In this document: positions 1-6,202 of the stretch, piece after piece | Layout: every line of letters starts with the position of its first letter | Numbering within the stretch: the first letter of the stretch is position 1 | From: Kuafuiihalomonas phototrophica | GTDB lineage: Bacteria > Myxococcota > Kuafuiibacteriia > Kuafuiibacteriales > Kuafuiibacteriaceae | DNA length: 9,097 nucleotides | Assembly: GCA_031800475.1 (NCBI GenBank) | Contig: DAPKRQ010000250.1 | Span: forward strand, 1 to 9,097 | Direction: 5' to 3' | Notes under the pieces: generated by a model | The model's input: the letters and a program-made list of their open reading frames with translations, nothing else | What the model was told of the DNA's origin: nothing | Databases searched by the model: none | Position numbers and translations under genes: made by a program

Positions 1-460
1 CGCCGTCGACGCGCCGGACGATGAAGGTAGCGAGCACCAAATCGTGGAGGGCCCGCTGGCGACGAGAGACCAGCACGAAGCCTGGACCCGCCCCGAGCAC
101 AATCGCGCCGGTCGCCGCCAGCACGCCCCGGGCGGCGCCCAGAACCCGGGACACGGGCATGCCCCAGCGATCCACCACTCTCAGGCCGAGGGCGAGCCGA
201 CCCAGGCTCCGCCCCTGAAGGCTGCCCAGTCCCCCCTGGACGGCCGCGCAGACGGTCCACAGCCCCACTGCGGCGCGCGCCAGCCCGCCCGAGTCCCACA
301 GGGACCCGAGGGCGCTCAGGGTCGGGCGACCCACCTTGGCCAGGTCGCCGCCGAGGGCGCCGGACTTCAGCAGCAGCCACCACAGCCCGACGCACACCAG
401 CCCGTCGATGGCCATGGCGCCGATCCGTCGGCCGAGCGACGCCAGGACCATCCGGCGCAT
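1..460 (-). CDS. RDD family membrane protein (C-terminus cut by window edge)
   Basis: About 153 codons are visible and the frame is still open at base 1, so the 3' end is missing. The RDD signature is readable: the Arg pair and first Asp in RRIGAMAID (about residues 11-19) at the start of a first hydrophobic helix (about 18-31), a GRSLGRLALGLRVVD segment (about 83-97) typical of the family, and the closing ALHDLVLAT motif (about 137-145) carrying the second conserved Asp. Hydrophobic stretches near 60-76 and 106-131 would be further membrane helices. RDD proteins are small inner-membrane proteins of mostly unknown role; some have been linked to ion transport. The ATG at 460 lies 17 bases beyond the stop of the upstream pseudouridine synthase gene, so the two are probably co-transcribed. 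No strong ribosome-binding site is visible; Met4 (451) is an alternative start. Confidence 0.85.
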   Translation of the reverse strand, partial: MRRMVLASLGRRIGAMAIDGLVCVGLWWLLLKSGALGGDLAKVGRPTLSALGSLWDSGGLARAAVGLWTVCAAVQGGLGSLQGRSLGRLALGLRVVDRWGMPVSRVLGAARGVLAATGAIVLGAGPGFVLVSRRQRALHDLVLATFIVRRVDG

Positions 461-476
461 CGGCTGGGTCGGTGCC

Positions 477-1139
477 CTAATCAGGACGGTCCGGGAGGAG
501 GTCGATTCCGACGGCACCGAGCCAAGCGTGCCACCGGGAAGGCAATGGCGCCACCAGGTCCAGGTCCAGGACCTGCAGCCGGCGGGCATGCAGCAGCGCG
601 TGCTTCGGGTTGGGTGCGCCCGCGGCCCGCACCCGATGGCGAAAGCGCTTGTTTGCGGCGAAGTCCCCGTAGCGGTCGTCCATGACGACCGGGTGGCCGA
701 ACTCGGCCAGGTGGCGCCGGATCTGGTGGTTGCGGCCCGTACCGAGGGTGGCCTCGACCCACGTCCAGGCGCCGTCCCCGCTGGCCTCGATCGGACGCAC
801 GTCGGTCCGGGCCGGCTGCATGCGGCCGCTGCCGTCGTCCAAGGGCCGGTTGATGCGGGCCGCCCCGGCCCTTCCGACCACCGCCGCCCAGTAAACTTTG
901 GACGCTTCGCCCCAGGCCGCGGCCGCAACCCGGGCACTGTCGGGATCCTTGGCCAGCAGCAGCACCCCGCTGGTGCCTGCGTCCAGACGGTGGACGGGAC
1001 GCACCCCCCTCGGAATTCGGTGAACCACGGGCGGCGTCCGGATCCCGGCGCCGCCGTGCACGGCCACCCCGGCCGGTTTGGACACCGCCAGGAATCGGTC
1101 GTCTTCGAACAGAACGTCCAAGGGGCGGGCGCGAGCCAC
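477..1139 (-). CDS. RluA-family pseudouridine synthase (RluC/RluA-like, no S4 domain)
   Basis: The 220-residue product would convert specific uridines in rRNA or tRNA to pseudouridine in the cytoplasm. The sequence shows the family start (LFEDDRFLAVSKPAGVAVH, about residues 10-28), the catalytic motif PVHRLDAGTSG with Asp53, and the second core motif GTGRNHQIRRHL (about 133-144) followed by GHPVVMDDRYGD, which is close to the RluC wording. It has no N-terminal S4 RNA-binding domain and is shorter than RluC or RluD, closer in size to RluA. The GTG start at 1139 is chosen because AGGAG (1150-1146) sits 6 bases upstream; the same frame stays open far upstream, but that part is antisense to the ATPase gene. 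It is followed after 16 bases by the RDD gene and starts 30 bases from the divergent ATPase operon. The target base cannot be told from the sequence. Confidence 0.93.
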   Translation of the reverse strand: MARARPLDVLFEDDRFLAVSKPAGVAVHGGAGIRTPPVVHRIPRGVRPVHRLDAGTSGVLLLAKDPDSARVAAAAWGEASKVYWAAVVGRAGAARINRPLDDGSGRMQPARTDVRPIEASGDGAWTWVEATLGTGRNHQIRRHLAEFGHPVVMDDRYGDFAANKRFRHRVRAAGAPNPKHALLHARRLQVLDLDLVAPLPSRWHAWLGAVGIDLLPDRPD

Positions 1140-1141
1140 GC

Positions 1142-1161
1142 CTCGCTCCTGAGAGAGCGGG
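1142..1161. repeat. Inverted repeat spanning the two divergent ribosome-binding sites
   Basis: Bases 1142-1148 (CTCGCTC) can pair with 1155-1161 (GAGCGGG), giving a seven-pair stem with one G-T pair and a six-base loop. It fills most of the 30-bp gap between the pseudouridine synthase start (1139, minus) and the ATPase start (1170, plus). It partly covers both ribosome-binding sites. It could be an operator or an RNA hairpin, but a short GC-rich repeat like this can also arise by chance. Confidence 0.35.
1146..1150 (-). promoter_or_regulatory. Ribosome-binding site of the pseudouridine synthase gene
   Basis: AGGAG on the minus strand, 6 bases before the GTG at 1139. It fixes the start of this gene inside a very long open frame. 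Confidence 0.7.
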
Positions 1162-1164
1162 AGA
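1159..1164 (+). promoter_or_regulatory. Ribosome-binding site of the first ATPase gene
   Basis: GGGAGA lies 5 bases before the GTG at 1170. The later in-frame candidates, GTG 1218 and ATG 1230, have no comparable site, so this one decides the start in favour of 1170. Confidence 0.6.
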
Positions 1165-1169
1165 CAAAA

Positions 1170-2135
1170 GTGAAGCCTCGCGTGGACCCGCACCGGCGGC
1201 CGTGCGACAGGCGCCGGGTGCACGACCCCATGTGGCGGCGCAAGCTGGTGCTCGTCACCGGCAAGGGAGGAGTCGGCAAAACCACGCTCGCGGCTGCCCT
1301 GGCGCGCCGCGCCCAGGCTGCGGGGGCCCGGGTTCTCGCGGCCGAGGTCTCCACCGACGTGGCCACCGCCTCCCCGCTGATGCGCATGCTCGGCCACCCC
1401 GAGGCTCGAAGCACCGACCCGGTCCGCTTGGAGTCCGGACTCAGCGGAGTGCGCCTGGTGCCGTCGGCCGGTCACCGCCGATTTTTGCAGGCCTCGCTGC
1501 GGGTGAAGATGCTGGTGGACGCGGCCATGCGCAGCTCGGCGCTGAATCGATTCTTGATGGCGGCTCCGGCCTTTCCCGAGGTGGGCACCCTGTTTCAGCT
1601 CGTGAGCCTTCTCCGAGAGAACGATTTCGACCACGTGATCGTCGACCTGCCGGCCACCGGTCACGCCATCGGACTGGCCGCACTGCCCCAGACCGTGCTC
1701 CGGGTCGTGCCGAGCGGCCTGATCGGCGATGCGATCCGCGAGGGTCTCGAGCTGATGACCGACCCGGATCGGGGTCACGCGCTGCTGGTCACGCTGCCTG
1801 AAGCCATGCCGGTCTCGGAGACCATGGAACTGTGCCAGACCTTGGACGGTCTGGGCATTCGGGTGCAGAGCATGGTCTTGAACCGCATTCCGACCGACCC
1901 ATTCTCTTCGGAAGAACGCCGAGCCCTGCGGGCCCACTTGGTCGAAGCCCCCGACCGGCCTTTGCTGGGAGCGCGTGAGTTCAGCCGACTCGAACGGGCG
2001 CGCACCGCCATGGATCGGTTTCGCGAAGAAGCTCCCTCCGCCGTGAGTCGGGTGTTCTTGCCCGATTGGACCGCAGACTCCGAGCCCGAATTGGTCGCCA
2101 AGGTGGAAGGGCGTTTGCAGGAGATCGAAGCTTGA
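1170..2135 (+). CDS. ArsA/GET3-type P-loop ATPase, first subunit of a tandem pair
   Basis: The 321-residue product belongs to the SIMIBI class of P-loop ATPases (ArsA, GET3, MinD). Seen in order: a basic N-terminal tail (residues 1-20, rich in Arg), the deviant Walker A GKGGVGKTT (31-39) with the signature lysine Lys32 present, a switch I-like STDVA (61-65) where ArsA has STDPA, the switch II-like VDLPATGHA (158-166), and a late MVLNRIP segment where this family reads the base. ArsA proper energises arsenite export and GET3 delivers tail-anchored proteins, but no arsenite genes (arsR, arsB, arsD) are nearby, so arsenic resistance is not supported. The next gene overlaps by 4 bp and encodes a paralogous ATPase. 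Actinobacteria carry a comparable adjacent pair (Rv3679/Rv3680 type), which suggests a heterodimer. The start may instead be ATG 1230, which would remove the basic tail. Confidence 0.9.
   Translation: MKPRVDPHRRPCDRRRVHDPMWRRKLVLVTGKGGVGKTTLAAALARRAQAAGARVLAAEVSTDVATASPLMRMLGHPEARSTDPVRLESGLSGVRLVPSAGHRRFLQASLRVKMLVDAAMRSSALNRFLMAAPAFPEVGTLFQLVSLLRENDFDHVIVDLPATGHAIGLAALPQTVLRVVPSGLIGDAIREGLELMTDPDRGHALLVTLPEAMPVSETMELCQTLDGLGIRVQSMVLNRIPTDPFSSEERRALRAHLVEAPDRPLLGAREFSRLERARTAMDRFREEAPSAVSRVFLPDWTADSEPELVAKVEGRLQEIEA
2119..2124 (+). promoter_or_regulatory. Ribosome-binding site inside the end of the first ATPase gene
   Basis: AGGAGA, 7 bases before the TTG at 2132, located in the last codons of the upstream gene. 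It supports the unusual TTG start and translational coupling of the two ATPases. Confidence 0.7.
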
Positions 2136-3340
2136 AGCTGGCGAGCTACGTTCGGGACAAGCGGGTGATCGTGGTCTGCGGCGCCGGGGGCGTGGGCAAG
2201 ACCACCACCTCCGCGTCTTTGGCTTTGGCCGGAACCCGCTGTGGACGGCGGGCTCTGGTGCTGACCATCGACCCGGCTCGCCGCCTGGCCCAAGCGCTGG
2301 GCATCCCTCCGACCGGGGATGAACCGGTGCAGATCGAGCCGGTCCGGCTACAGCGAGCGGGCGTCGACGTCGAATCCGGTGGGACCTTGCACGCGTGGAT
2401 GCTGGATCCGCGTGTGGTGCTGGAGGGCGTGGTGGACCGGTTCGCTCCGAAGCCCGAGGATGCGGAGCGGATCCGAAAGACCCGTCTGTACCAGGCGCTG
2501 TGCGATGTGATGACCGGCCTCCAGGAGTATACGGCGGCCGAAGCCCTGTACTCCTTTCACGAGTCCGACGCCTACGATCTGATCGTGCTGGACACTCCCC
2601 CGAGCCGCAACGCCCTGGATTTTCTGGACGCACCCCGGCGCCTGGCCCGGTTTCTCGACGAACGCACCCTGTCGATCTTCGCTCCGCACACCCAGCGATC
2701 CTCGGCCATGGTGCGCGCGGCATCGAAGGTCGTGCAGACGGCCTTGTCCCGAACCTTCGGGAGCGCGTTCGCCCACGACCTCCAACAGTTCATGGGCTTG
2801 TTCGGAAAGCTGTTTCAGAAGATGCGGGTCCACGCGTCGGGGGTTCGGGAACTTCTCCGTTCGAACGAGTCCGCGTTTTTGGTCGTGACCAGCCCGGATC
2901 CTGCGGCCCTCGACGAGGCGACCTACTTTCAGCATCGGATCGAAGAACTCGGCCTTCGGTCCGAAGGCTTCGTGCTGAATCGAAGCTACGCCCGTCCTGG
3001 CCATGGCGACACGCCGCAAGGTCGATTGCGTCAGGTACAGGATGAGCCCCTGCACCGGGCCCTGCAGAAGCTGGTTCCCTTGGCCGACTTGGAGTCGGAG
3101 CGGGTCGAATCTCACCGGCGGATCTTGGCTCGGCTCGAGACTCAAAGCCGTTCGGAGGGGGGGCGAGGTGCCACGGCCCTGCCGTTTTTGGACGAAGCGG
3201 TCGAAAGCGTGGAGGCCCTCGATGCCCTGAGTTCGGCGGTTTTGGCTCCCGAGAGCGGCCCGGTCGAGCCGGCGCGACCCGCGAGCAGGTCTCAGCCGGA
3301 CGAGGCCGGTCGAACCGAGAGTGATTCGTCCGGTGCCTGA
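2132..3340 (+). CDS. ArsA/GET3-type P-loop ATPase, second subunit of a tandem pair
   Basis: The 402-residue product has the same fold class as its upstream neighbour. It shows Walker A GAGGVGKTT (17-25), switch I-like TIDPARRLAQALG (45-57), a TGLQEYTAAEALY segment (128-140), and switch II-like LDTPPSRNALDFLDAP (153-168) with Asp154. The ArsA/GET3/MinD signature lysine, normally the second residue of the P-loop, is replaced by Ala18, while the nucleotide-binding Lys23 remains. An LNRSY segment precedes a C-terminal third ending in a polar, probably disordered tail of about 30 residues. The start is TTG 2132, overlapping the upstream stop (TTGA) with a good ribosome-binding site. The wording around DTPPSRNALDFLDAPRRL matches what I recall of the second ATPase of actinobacterial ArsA-like pairs. 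Substrate is unknown; a membrane-protein targeting or envelope role is only inference. The last 49 bp overlap the convergent desaturase gene. Confidence 0.9.
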   Translation: MKLASYVRDKRVIVVCGAGGVGKTTTSASLALAGTRCGRRALVLTIDPARRLAQALGIPPTGDEPVQIEPVRLQRAGVDVESGGTLHAWMLDPRVVLEGVVDRFAPKPEDAERIRKTRLYQALCDVMTGLQEYTAAEALYSFHESDAYDLIVLDTPPSRNALDFLDAPRRLARFLDERTLSIFAPHTQRSSAMVRAASKVVQTALSRTFGSAFAHDLQQFMGLFGKLFQKMRVHASGVRELLRSNESAFLVVTSPDPAALDEATYFQHRIEELGLRSEGFVLNRSYARPGHGDTPQGRLRQVQDEPLHRALQKLVPLADLESERVESHRRILARLETQSRSEGGRGATALPFLDEAVESVEALDALSSAVLAPESGPVEPARPASRSQPDEAGRTESDSSGA

Positions 3341-4323
3341 TCGTCTTCCGCACCCAAGGACGCGGTGGCGGGGCTTCGGCCCGGCACCCAGGACTCGTCT
3401 TTCATGGCAGGGGGCAAGACGTAGGGCGTGCCGTCGTAGCGGAGTCGCTTTCCGGGCCAGATGCACGTCTTGAACGCGTAGCCGAGCAGGGACCGCTGCT
3501 CGAGGTTTGGGTGAATGTGCGGCGAGACCTCTCGGGCGTGGGCTTCGGGGAGCAGGCTCCAGTGCAGGTTGGGCCGCATGTGATGGATCGTGTGGTAGCC
3601 GTTGTTGAAGGTCCACCAGTTCGTCAAACGCCCCACGAAGTTGCGGCTGTGGTTGTACGCCGAGTGCTCGTCACACCCGTCGTGCTGGAGGAAGTTGATG
3701 CCGATGATCCCCCAGGCGGCGAATTGGTGAGGGATCAGCACGAACAGCAGGAACTTTTCGACGTCGATGACGGCAAGGACCGCCATGAAGGCAACCCACA
3801 CGAAGGTTTCGAGCATCAGCTGCCGGAACCACCGGGGCCGCTCCTTTCGCATGGCCGACGCGTACTCGAACTCGCCTTTCATGATCGAACGACTGACGAC
3901 CATCGGGTGCAGAAGCTGATTCAGTAGATTCCATCGAAATCGCAGCTTGGTGGTCCGCATGACGTCGCGGGCCGACTGTGGCGCGTGATGGTGGGCCAGG
4001 TTGTGTCCGGGCACGAAAGAGCTGACCGGGTGCCCGTAGGTCAGGGTCAAAACGACCTGAAACATCTTGTTCAGCCAGCGGGAGTGGAAGATCGGCGCAT
4101 GGATCGTGTTGTGGGTGATCACCGCGCAGACGAAGGAGACCTGGGAGATGGCCACGATCCACGGAAGGCGCCACAGATTCCCTGGGTCCAGCTGCCAGGC
4201 CAGGAACACCAGCAGGAAGAAGCTCGAGACGACCGCGAGGGTCCGTCGGTCTGCCGCGTATCTGAGCACGACCGGCGGGGACCTACCACGGGGAAGCCCG
4301 GCTGCAAAGGAAGGACCACGCAT
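3292..4323 (-). CDS. Membrane fatty-acid desaturase family protein (di-iron, histidine boxes)
   Basis: The 343-residue product would be an inner-membrane non-haem di-iron enzyme that inserts a double bond (or hydroxyl) into an acyl chain. The histidine boxes are clear: HNTIH (71-75), HNLAHHH (107-113), QHDGCDEH (213-220) and GYHTIHHM (242-249), followed by RPNLHWSLLPEAH, which is common in bacterial members of this superfamily. Hydrophobic segments lie at about 29-42, 55-70, 88-95, 174-186 and 191-212. No fused cytochrome b5, ferredoxin or reductase domain is present, so an electron donor must be encoded elsewhere. The ATG at 4323 is used; GTG 4272 is possible and would remove a Gly/Pro/Arg-rich beginning. 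The C-terminal 30 residues are polar and acidic and overlap the convergent ATPase gene by 49 bp. Substrate and double-bond position cannot be read from the sequence. Confidence 0.9.
   Translation of the reverse strand: MRGPSFAAGLPRGRSPPVVLRYAADRRTLAVVSSFFLLVFLAWQLDPGNLWRLPWIVAISQVSFVCAVITHNTIHAPIFHSRWLNKMFQVVLTLTYGHPVSSFVPGHNLAHHHAPQSARDVMRTTKLRFRWNLLNQLLHPMVVSRSIMKGEFEYASAMRKERPRWFRQLMLETFVWVAFMAVLAVIDVEKFLLFVLIPHQFAAWGIIGINFLQHDGCDEHSAYNHSRNFVGRLTNWWTFNNGYHTIHHMRPNLHWSLLPEAHAREVSPHIHPNLEQRSLLGYAFKTCIWPGKRLRYDGTPYVLPPAMKDESWVPGRSPATASLGAEDDQAPDESLSVRPASSG
3295..3334. terminator. Nested inverted repeat in the convergent overlap, possible bidirectional terminator
   Basis: CCGGACGA (3296-3303) and TCGTCCGG (3326-3333) are perfect 8-base inverted arms, extended by a G-T pair at 3295/3334. 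The loop contains a second small hairpin, CGGT (3307-3310) with ACCG (3314-3317). The whole structure lies within the 49-bp region coding on both strands. Neither side is followed by a run of T, so it would be an atypical intrinsic terminator. It could also simply stabilise both 3' ends. Confidence 0.4.
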
Positions 4324-4441
4324 CGACCTGGAGGCCGGGTGACGGGTGGGCTCGAAGGTCCGAACGGAGCCCAACAACCGAAGCGTGGGGGCGGTCACGG
4401 GCGGCGAGAGGCCAGTCCGTCCGCCCACGCGCGAGCGCCTG

Positions 4442-4456
4442 CGGGGCCGTGCCCCG
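4442..4456 (-). terminator. GC hairpin directly after the SIS gene stop codon
   Basis: CGGGGC and GCCCCG form a six-pair stem around a three-base loop, beginning two bases after the minus-strand stop at 4458. No T-run follows, so termination is uncertain. The rest of the 134-bp gap before the desaturase (4324-4457) holds a second weak repeat (GGGCTC/GAGCCC near 4348-4372) and no promoter I can recognise. Confidence 0.25.
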
Positions 4457-4457
4457 G

Positions 4458-5393
4458 TCACGGGTCGGACGGCTCCGTCGGGTCGGGGTCGGCCGTCCAT
4501 GCGTACAACCACCGATCGTCGAGGCTCAGCGGTTCTTCGGAAGCCGTTCGGCCCAGGTGGAACAGGCCCGCCGCGAAGGCTTCGAACCAGGCGGCCGGTC
4601 CGACCTGCACGTCGATCGGTCGGATCGGGCACGCGAAGTCCAGGGTTCGCTTCAGACGTTCCATCCATTCGGCGGAGGAATCGCCGAAGGCCCAGACCGG
4701 GGTCCCGCGGCGTGCCCAGACGTGTGCGGGACCATGGGCCGAGCCCAGGACGTCGAACACCTCGACCGAAAGACCCCATGCTTCGCGGGCCGCCCAGGCC
4801 AGGGCCCGAAGGGCGGCGGTCAGGGCCAGGTCGGCTCCCGTCGACACCAGGGCGGCGGGGGCGTGCAGCCCCGTGGCGGGGGGCGCGGTGCGGGCCAGGG
4901 TTCGGCGGGCTTCTTCGGGCGAGCACGGTGCACCCAACAGGTGGGCCACGGCGGCGGCCTGAAGCGCCGATGCCTGGACGCGCAGGGCACCTCCCGGTCG
5001 CCCGGGCGGAAGGGCCAGTACCCTCGCGCCCCGCCGGGCTGCGAGGTCGGGGCGGGCCGTCAGCGCCCAAGCCGGCCGCCCCAGCCGGCGGGCCCACTCC
5101 AGCGGCAGGGATCCATGGGGCGAAAGGCCGTGGGACACGGTCAGGTAGGTGCCCCCGCGGGGCAGGTGCGCCGGCTCCAGGTACGCCCCCGCCGGCACGA
5201 ACGCGGCAGGCCCTCGGGTCCGGGCGAAGCCTTCAGCCAGCCACCGGGCCGCAGGCTCGGACTGACCGGCGCCGGTCACCCACAGCGGGCCATCCGGCTC
5301 CAGGTCCGGCCAACTCGCGACCTGCCGGTCCAGGGCTTCGAGGGCGCGGGGGATCGGGTTCAGCTGGTCCGCCAGCGCGTCCACGTCGGGCAT
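4458..5393 (-). CDS. SIS-domain protein, two sugar-isomerase-like domains with altered motifs
   Basis: The 311-residue product resembles the double-SIS isomerase part of GlmS and related sugar-phosphate enzymes, without any glutaminase domain. Visible landmarks are an N-terminal INPIP-like lead-in (NPIPRALEAL, 12-21), a phosphate-loop-like LWVTGAGQSE (37-46) after which the chain follows the SIS pattern, TVSHGLSPHG where family members have SQSGET, and in the second half SAHGPAHV (about 218-225) aligned with the KHGP segment of GlmS. The Glu preceding KHGP in GlmS falls on Gly here, so the normal isomerase chemistry may be absent. Ala-rich helices fill the middle. Start ATG 5393 leaves 50 bp to the divergent gene; an in-frame ATG at 5465 would overlap that gene and is less likely. 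It may act as a sugar-phosphate sensor or an isomerase of unknown substrate. It is on the same strand as the desaturase, but the 134-bp gap leaves co-transcription open. Confidence 0.7.
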   Translation of the reverse strand: MPDVDALADQLNPIPRALEALDRQVASWPDLEPDGPLWVTGAGQSEPAARWLAEGFARTRGPAAFVPAGAYLEPAHLPRGGTYLTVSHGLSPHGSLPLEWARRLGRPAWALTARPDLAARRGARVLALPPGRPGGALRVQASALQAAAVAHLLGAPCSPEEARRTLARTAPPATGLHAPAALVSTGADLALTAALRALAWAAREAWGLSVEVFDVLGSAHGPAHVWARRGTPVWAFGDSSAEWMERLKRTLDFACPIRPIDVQVGPAAWFEAFAAGLFHLGRTASEEPLSLDDRWLYAWTADPDPTEPSDP

Positions 5394-5443
5394 GGCCACC
5401 GAAAAGCCTGGAGCCCGGTCCGAGTCCAGTCCACCCTGCCGAG

Positions 5444-6202
5444 ATGGCTCGCCCGAAGCGCGCAAAGAGCCCGGGCGAAAAGGATCCGGTCCGCATCGTG
5501 TCGGTGCAGCCCGACTACCTGGTGGTGGACAAGCGAGCGGGCTTTTTGGTGCATGCCACCCCCCACTCGAATTCTCCCACGGTGCTCGACCGACTCCGGG
5601 CGGAATTCGGCTTTGTTCGGGCGGTGCATCGGCTGGACCGGATGGTCTCCGGGCTGCTCGTTTTCGCCCGAAACGAAACCTCCTTCGAGCGTCTGGTCGC
5701 GAGCTTCGCGGCGCACCGGGTCGAGCGGCGGTACCTGGCGGCGGTTCGAAATCCCTTGGCCACGTTCAGTGGGGTGTTTCGATCGCACCTGGCCCAAAAC
5801 CGCGGCTCGCTGCGAATGTACGCCACCACCCCCGACCGAGGCCGGAGGGCGGTCACCCATTGGTGGAAGGTCGAAGACCTGCGCGACGGTGCCCTGGTCG
5901 AGGTGGTGCTCGAAACCGGGGTCAAAAACCAGATCCGGGCTCAATTCGCCGAAGCTGGCCATCCGTTGTGGGGGGAGCAGAAGTACCTGGCGCCCGGTGA
6001 GCCCGATGCGAGCTCGATTCAAACGAAGCGCCTGTTCCTGCACGCGGTGGTGCTCGGCTTCGCGGAGCCCGATTCGGGCCGGAAGGTGGAATGGGAATCG
6101 CCGCTGCCGGAAGAGCTGGTCCGCTGGTCAAAGCAGCCGGACCGGCCGCCCACCCTGCCCCGCTCTGCCCGCCGGAGCCGAGGCCACCGATCCCGTCCGT
6201 GA
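5444..6202 (+). CDS. RluA-family pseudouridine synthase, second and divergent copy
   Basis: The 252-residue product shows the family opening DYLVVDKRAGFLVH (24-37), the catalytic AVHRLDRMVSGLL (60-72) with Asp65, RRYLAAV (95-101), and the later core motif LETGVKNQIRAQFAEAGHP (156-174) followed by GEQKYLAPG. In most family members this motif reads GRxHQIR; here His is replaced by Asn162. It has no S4 domain. It is only distantly similar to the copy at 477-1139, so it is a separate subfamily rather than a recent duplicate. The ATG at 5444 has only a weak ribosome-binding site; GTG codons near residue 19 could also serve. The C-terminal 30 residues are rich in Pro and Arg and lie mostly in the 75-bp overlap with the convergent peptidase gene. 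The RNA target is not known. Confidence 0.9.
   Translation: MARPKRAKSPGEKDPVRIVSVQPDYLVVDKRAGFLVHATPHSNSPTVLDRLRAEFGFVRAVHRLDRMVSGLLVFARNETSFERLVASFAAHRVERRYLAAVRNPLATFSGVFRSHLAQNRGSLRMYATTPDRGRRAVTHWWKVEDLRDGALVEVVLETGVKNQIRAQFAEAGHPLWGEQKYLAPGEPDASSIQTKRLFLHAVVLGFAEPDSGRKVEWESPLPEELVRWSKQPDRPPTLPRSARRSRGHRSRP

Noticed and set aside
561..575. A 15-base palindrome-like sequence with an adjacent repeat of AGGTCC.
   Set aside because: It lies within the synthase coding sequence, encodes the repeated Leu-Asp of its C-terminal part, and needs no other explanation.
336..1169. Open frame on the plus strand running into the first ATPase gene, suggesting an N-terminal fusion.
   Set aside because: This part is antisense to the synthase and RDD genes, has no family signature, and a good ribosome-binding site precedes the GTG at 1170.
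477..2723. A 748-codon open frame on the minus strand.
   Set aside because: Only its last 220 codons encode a recognisable protein, the pseudouridine synthase. The rest is antisense to the two ATPase genes, is Arg/Gly/Pro/His-rich with no known motif, and is preceded by a clear internal GTG with a ribosome-binding site.
1170..3340. An arsenite-resistance operon.
   Set aside because: The ATPases are ArsA-like only in fold. No arsR, arsB, arsC or arsD homolog is present, and the metal-binding Cys residues of ArsA are not evident.
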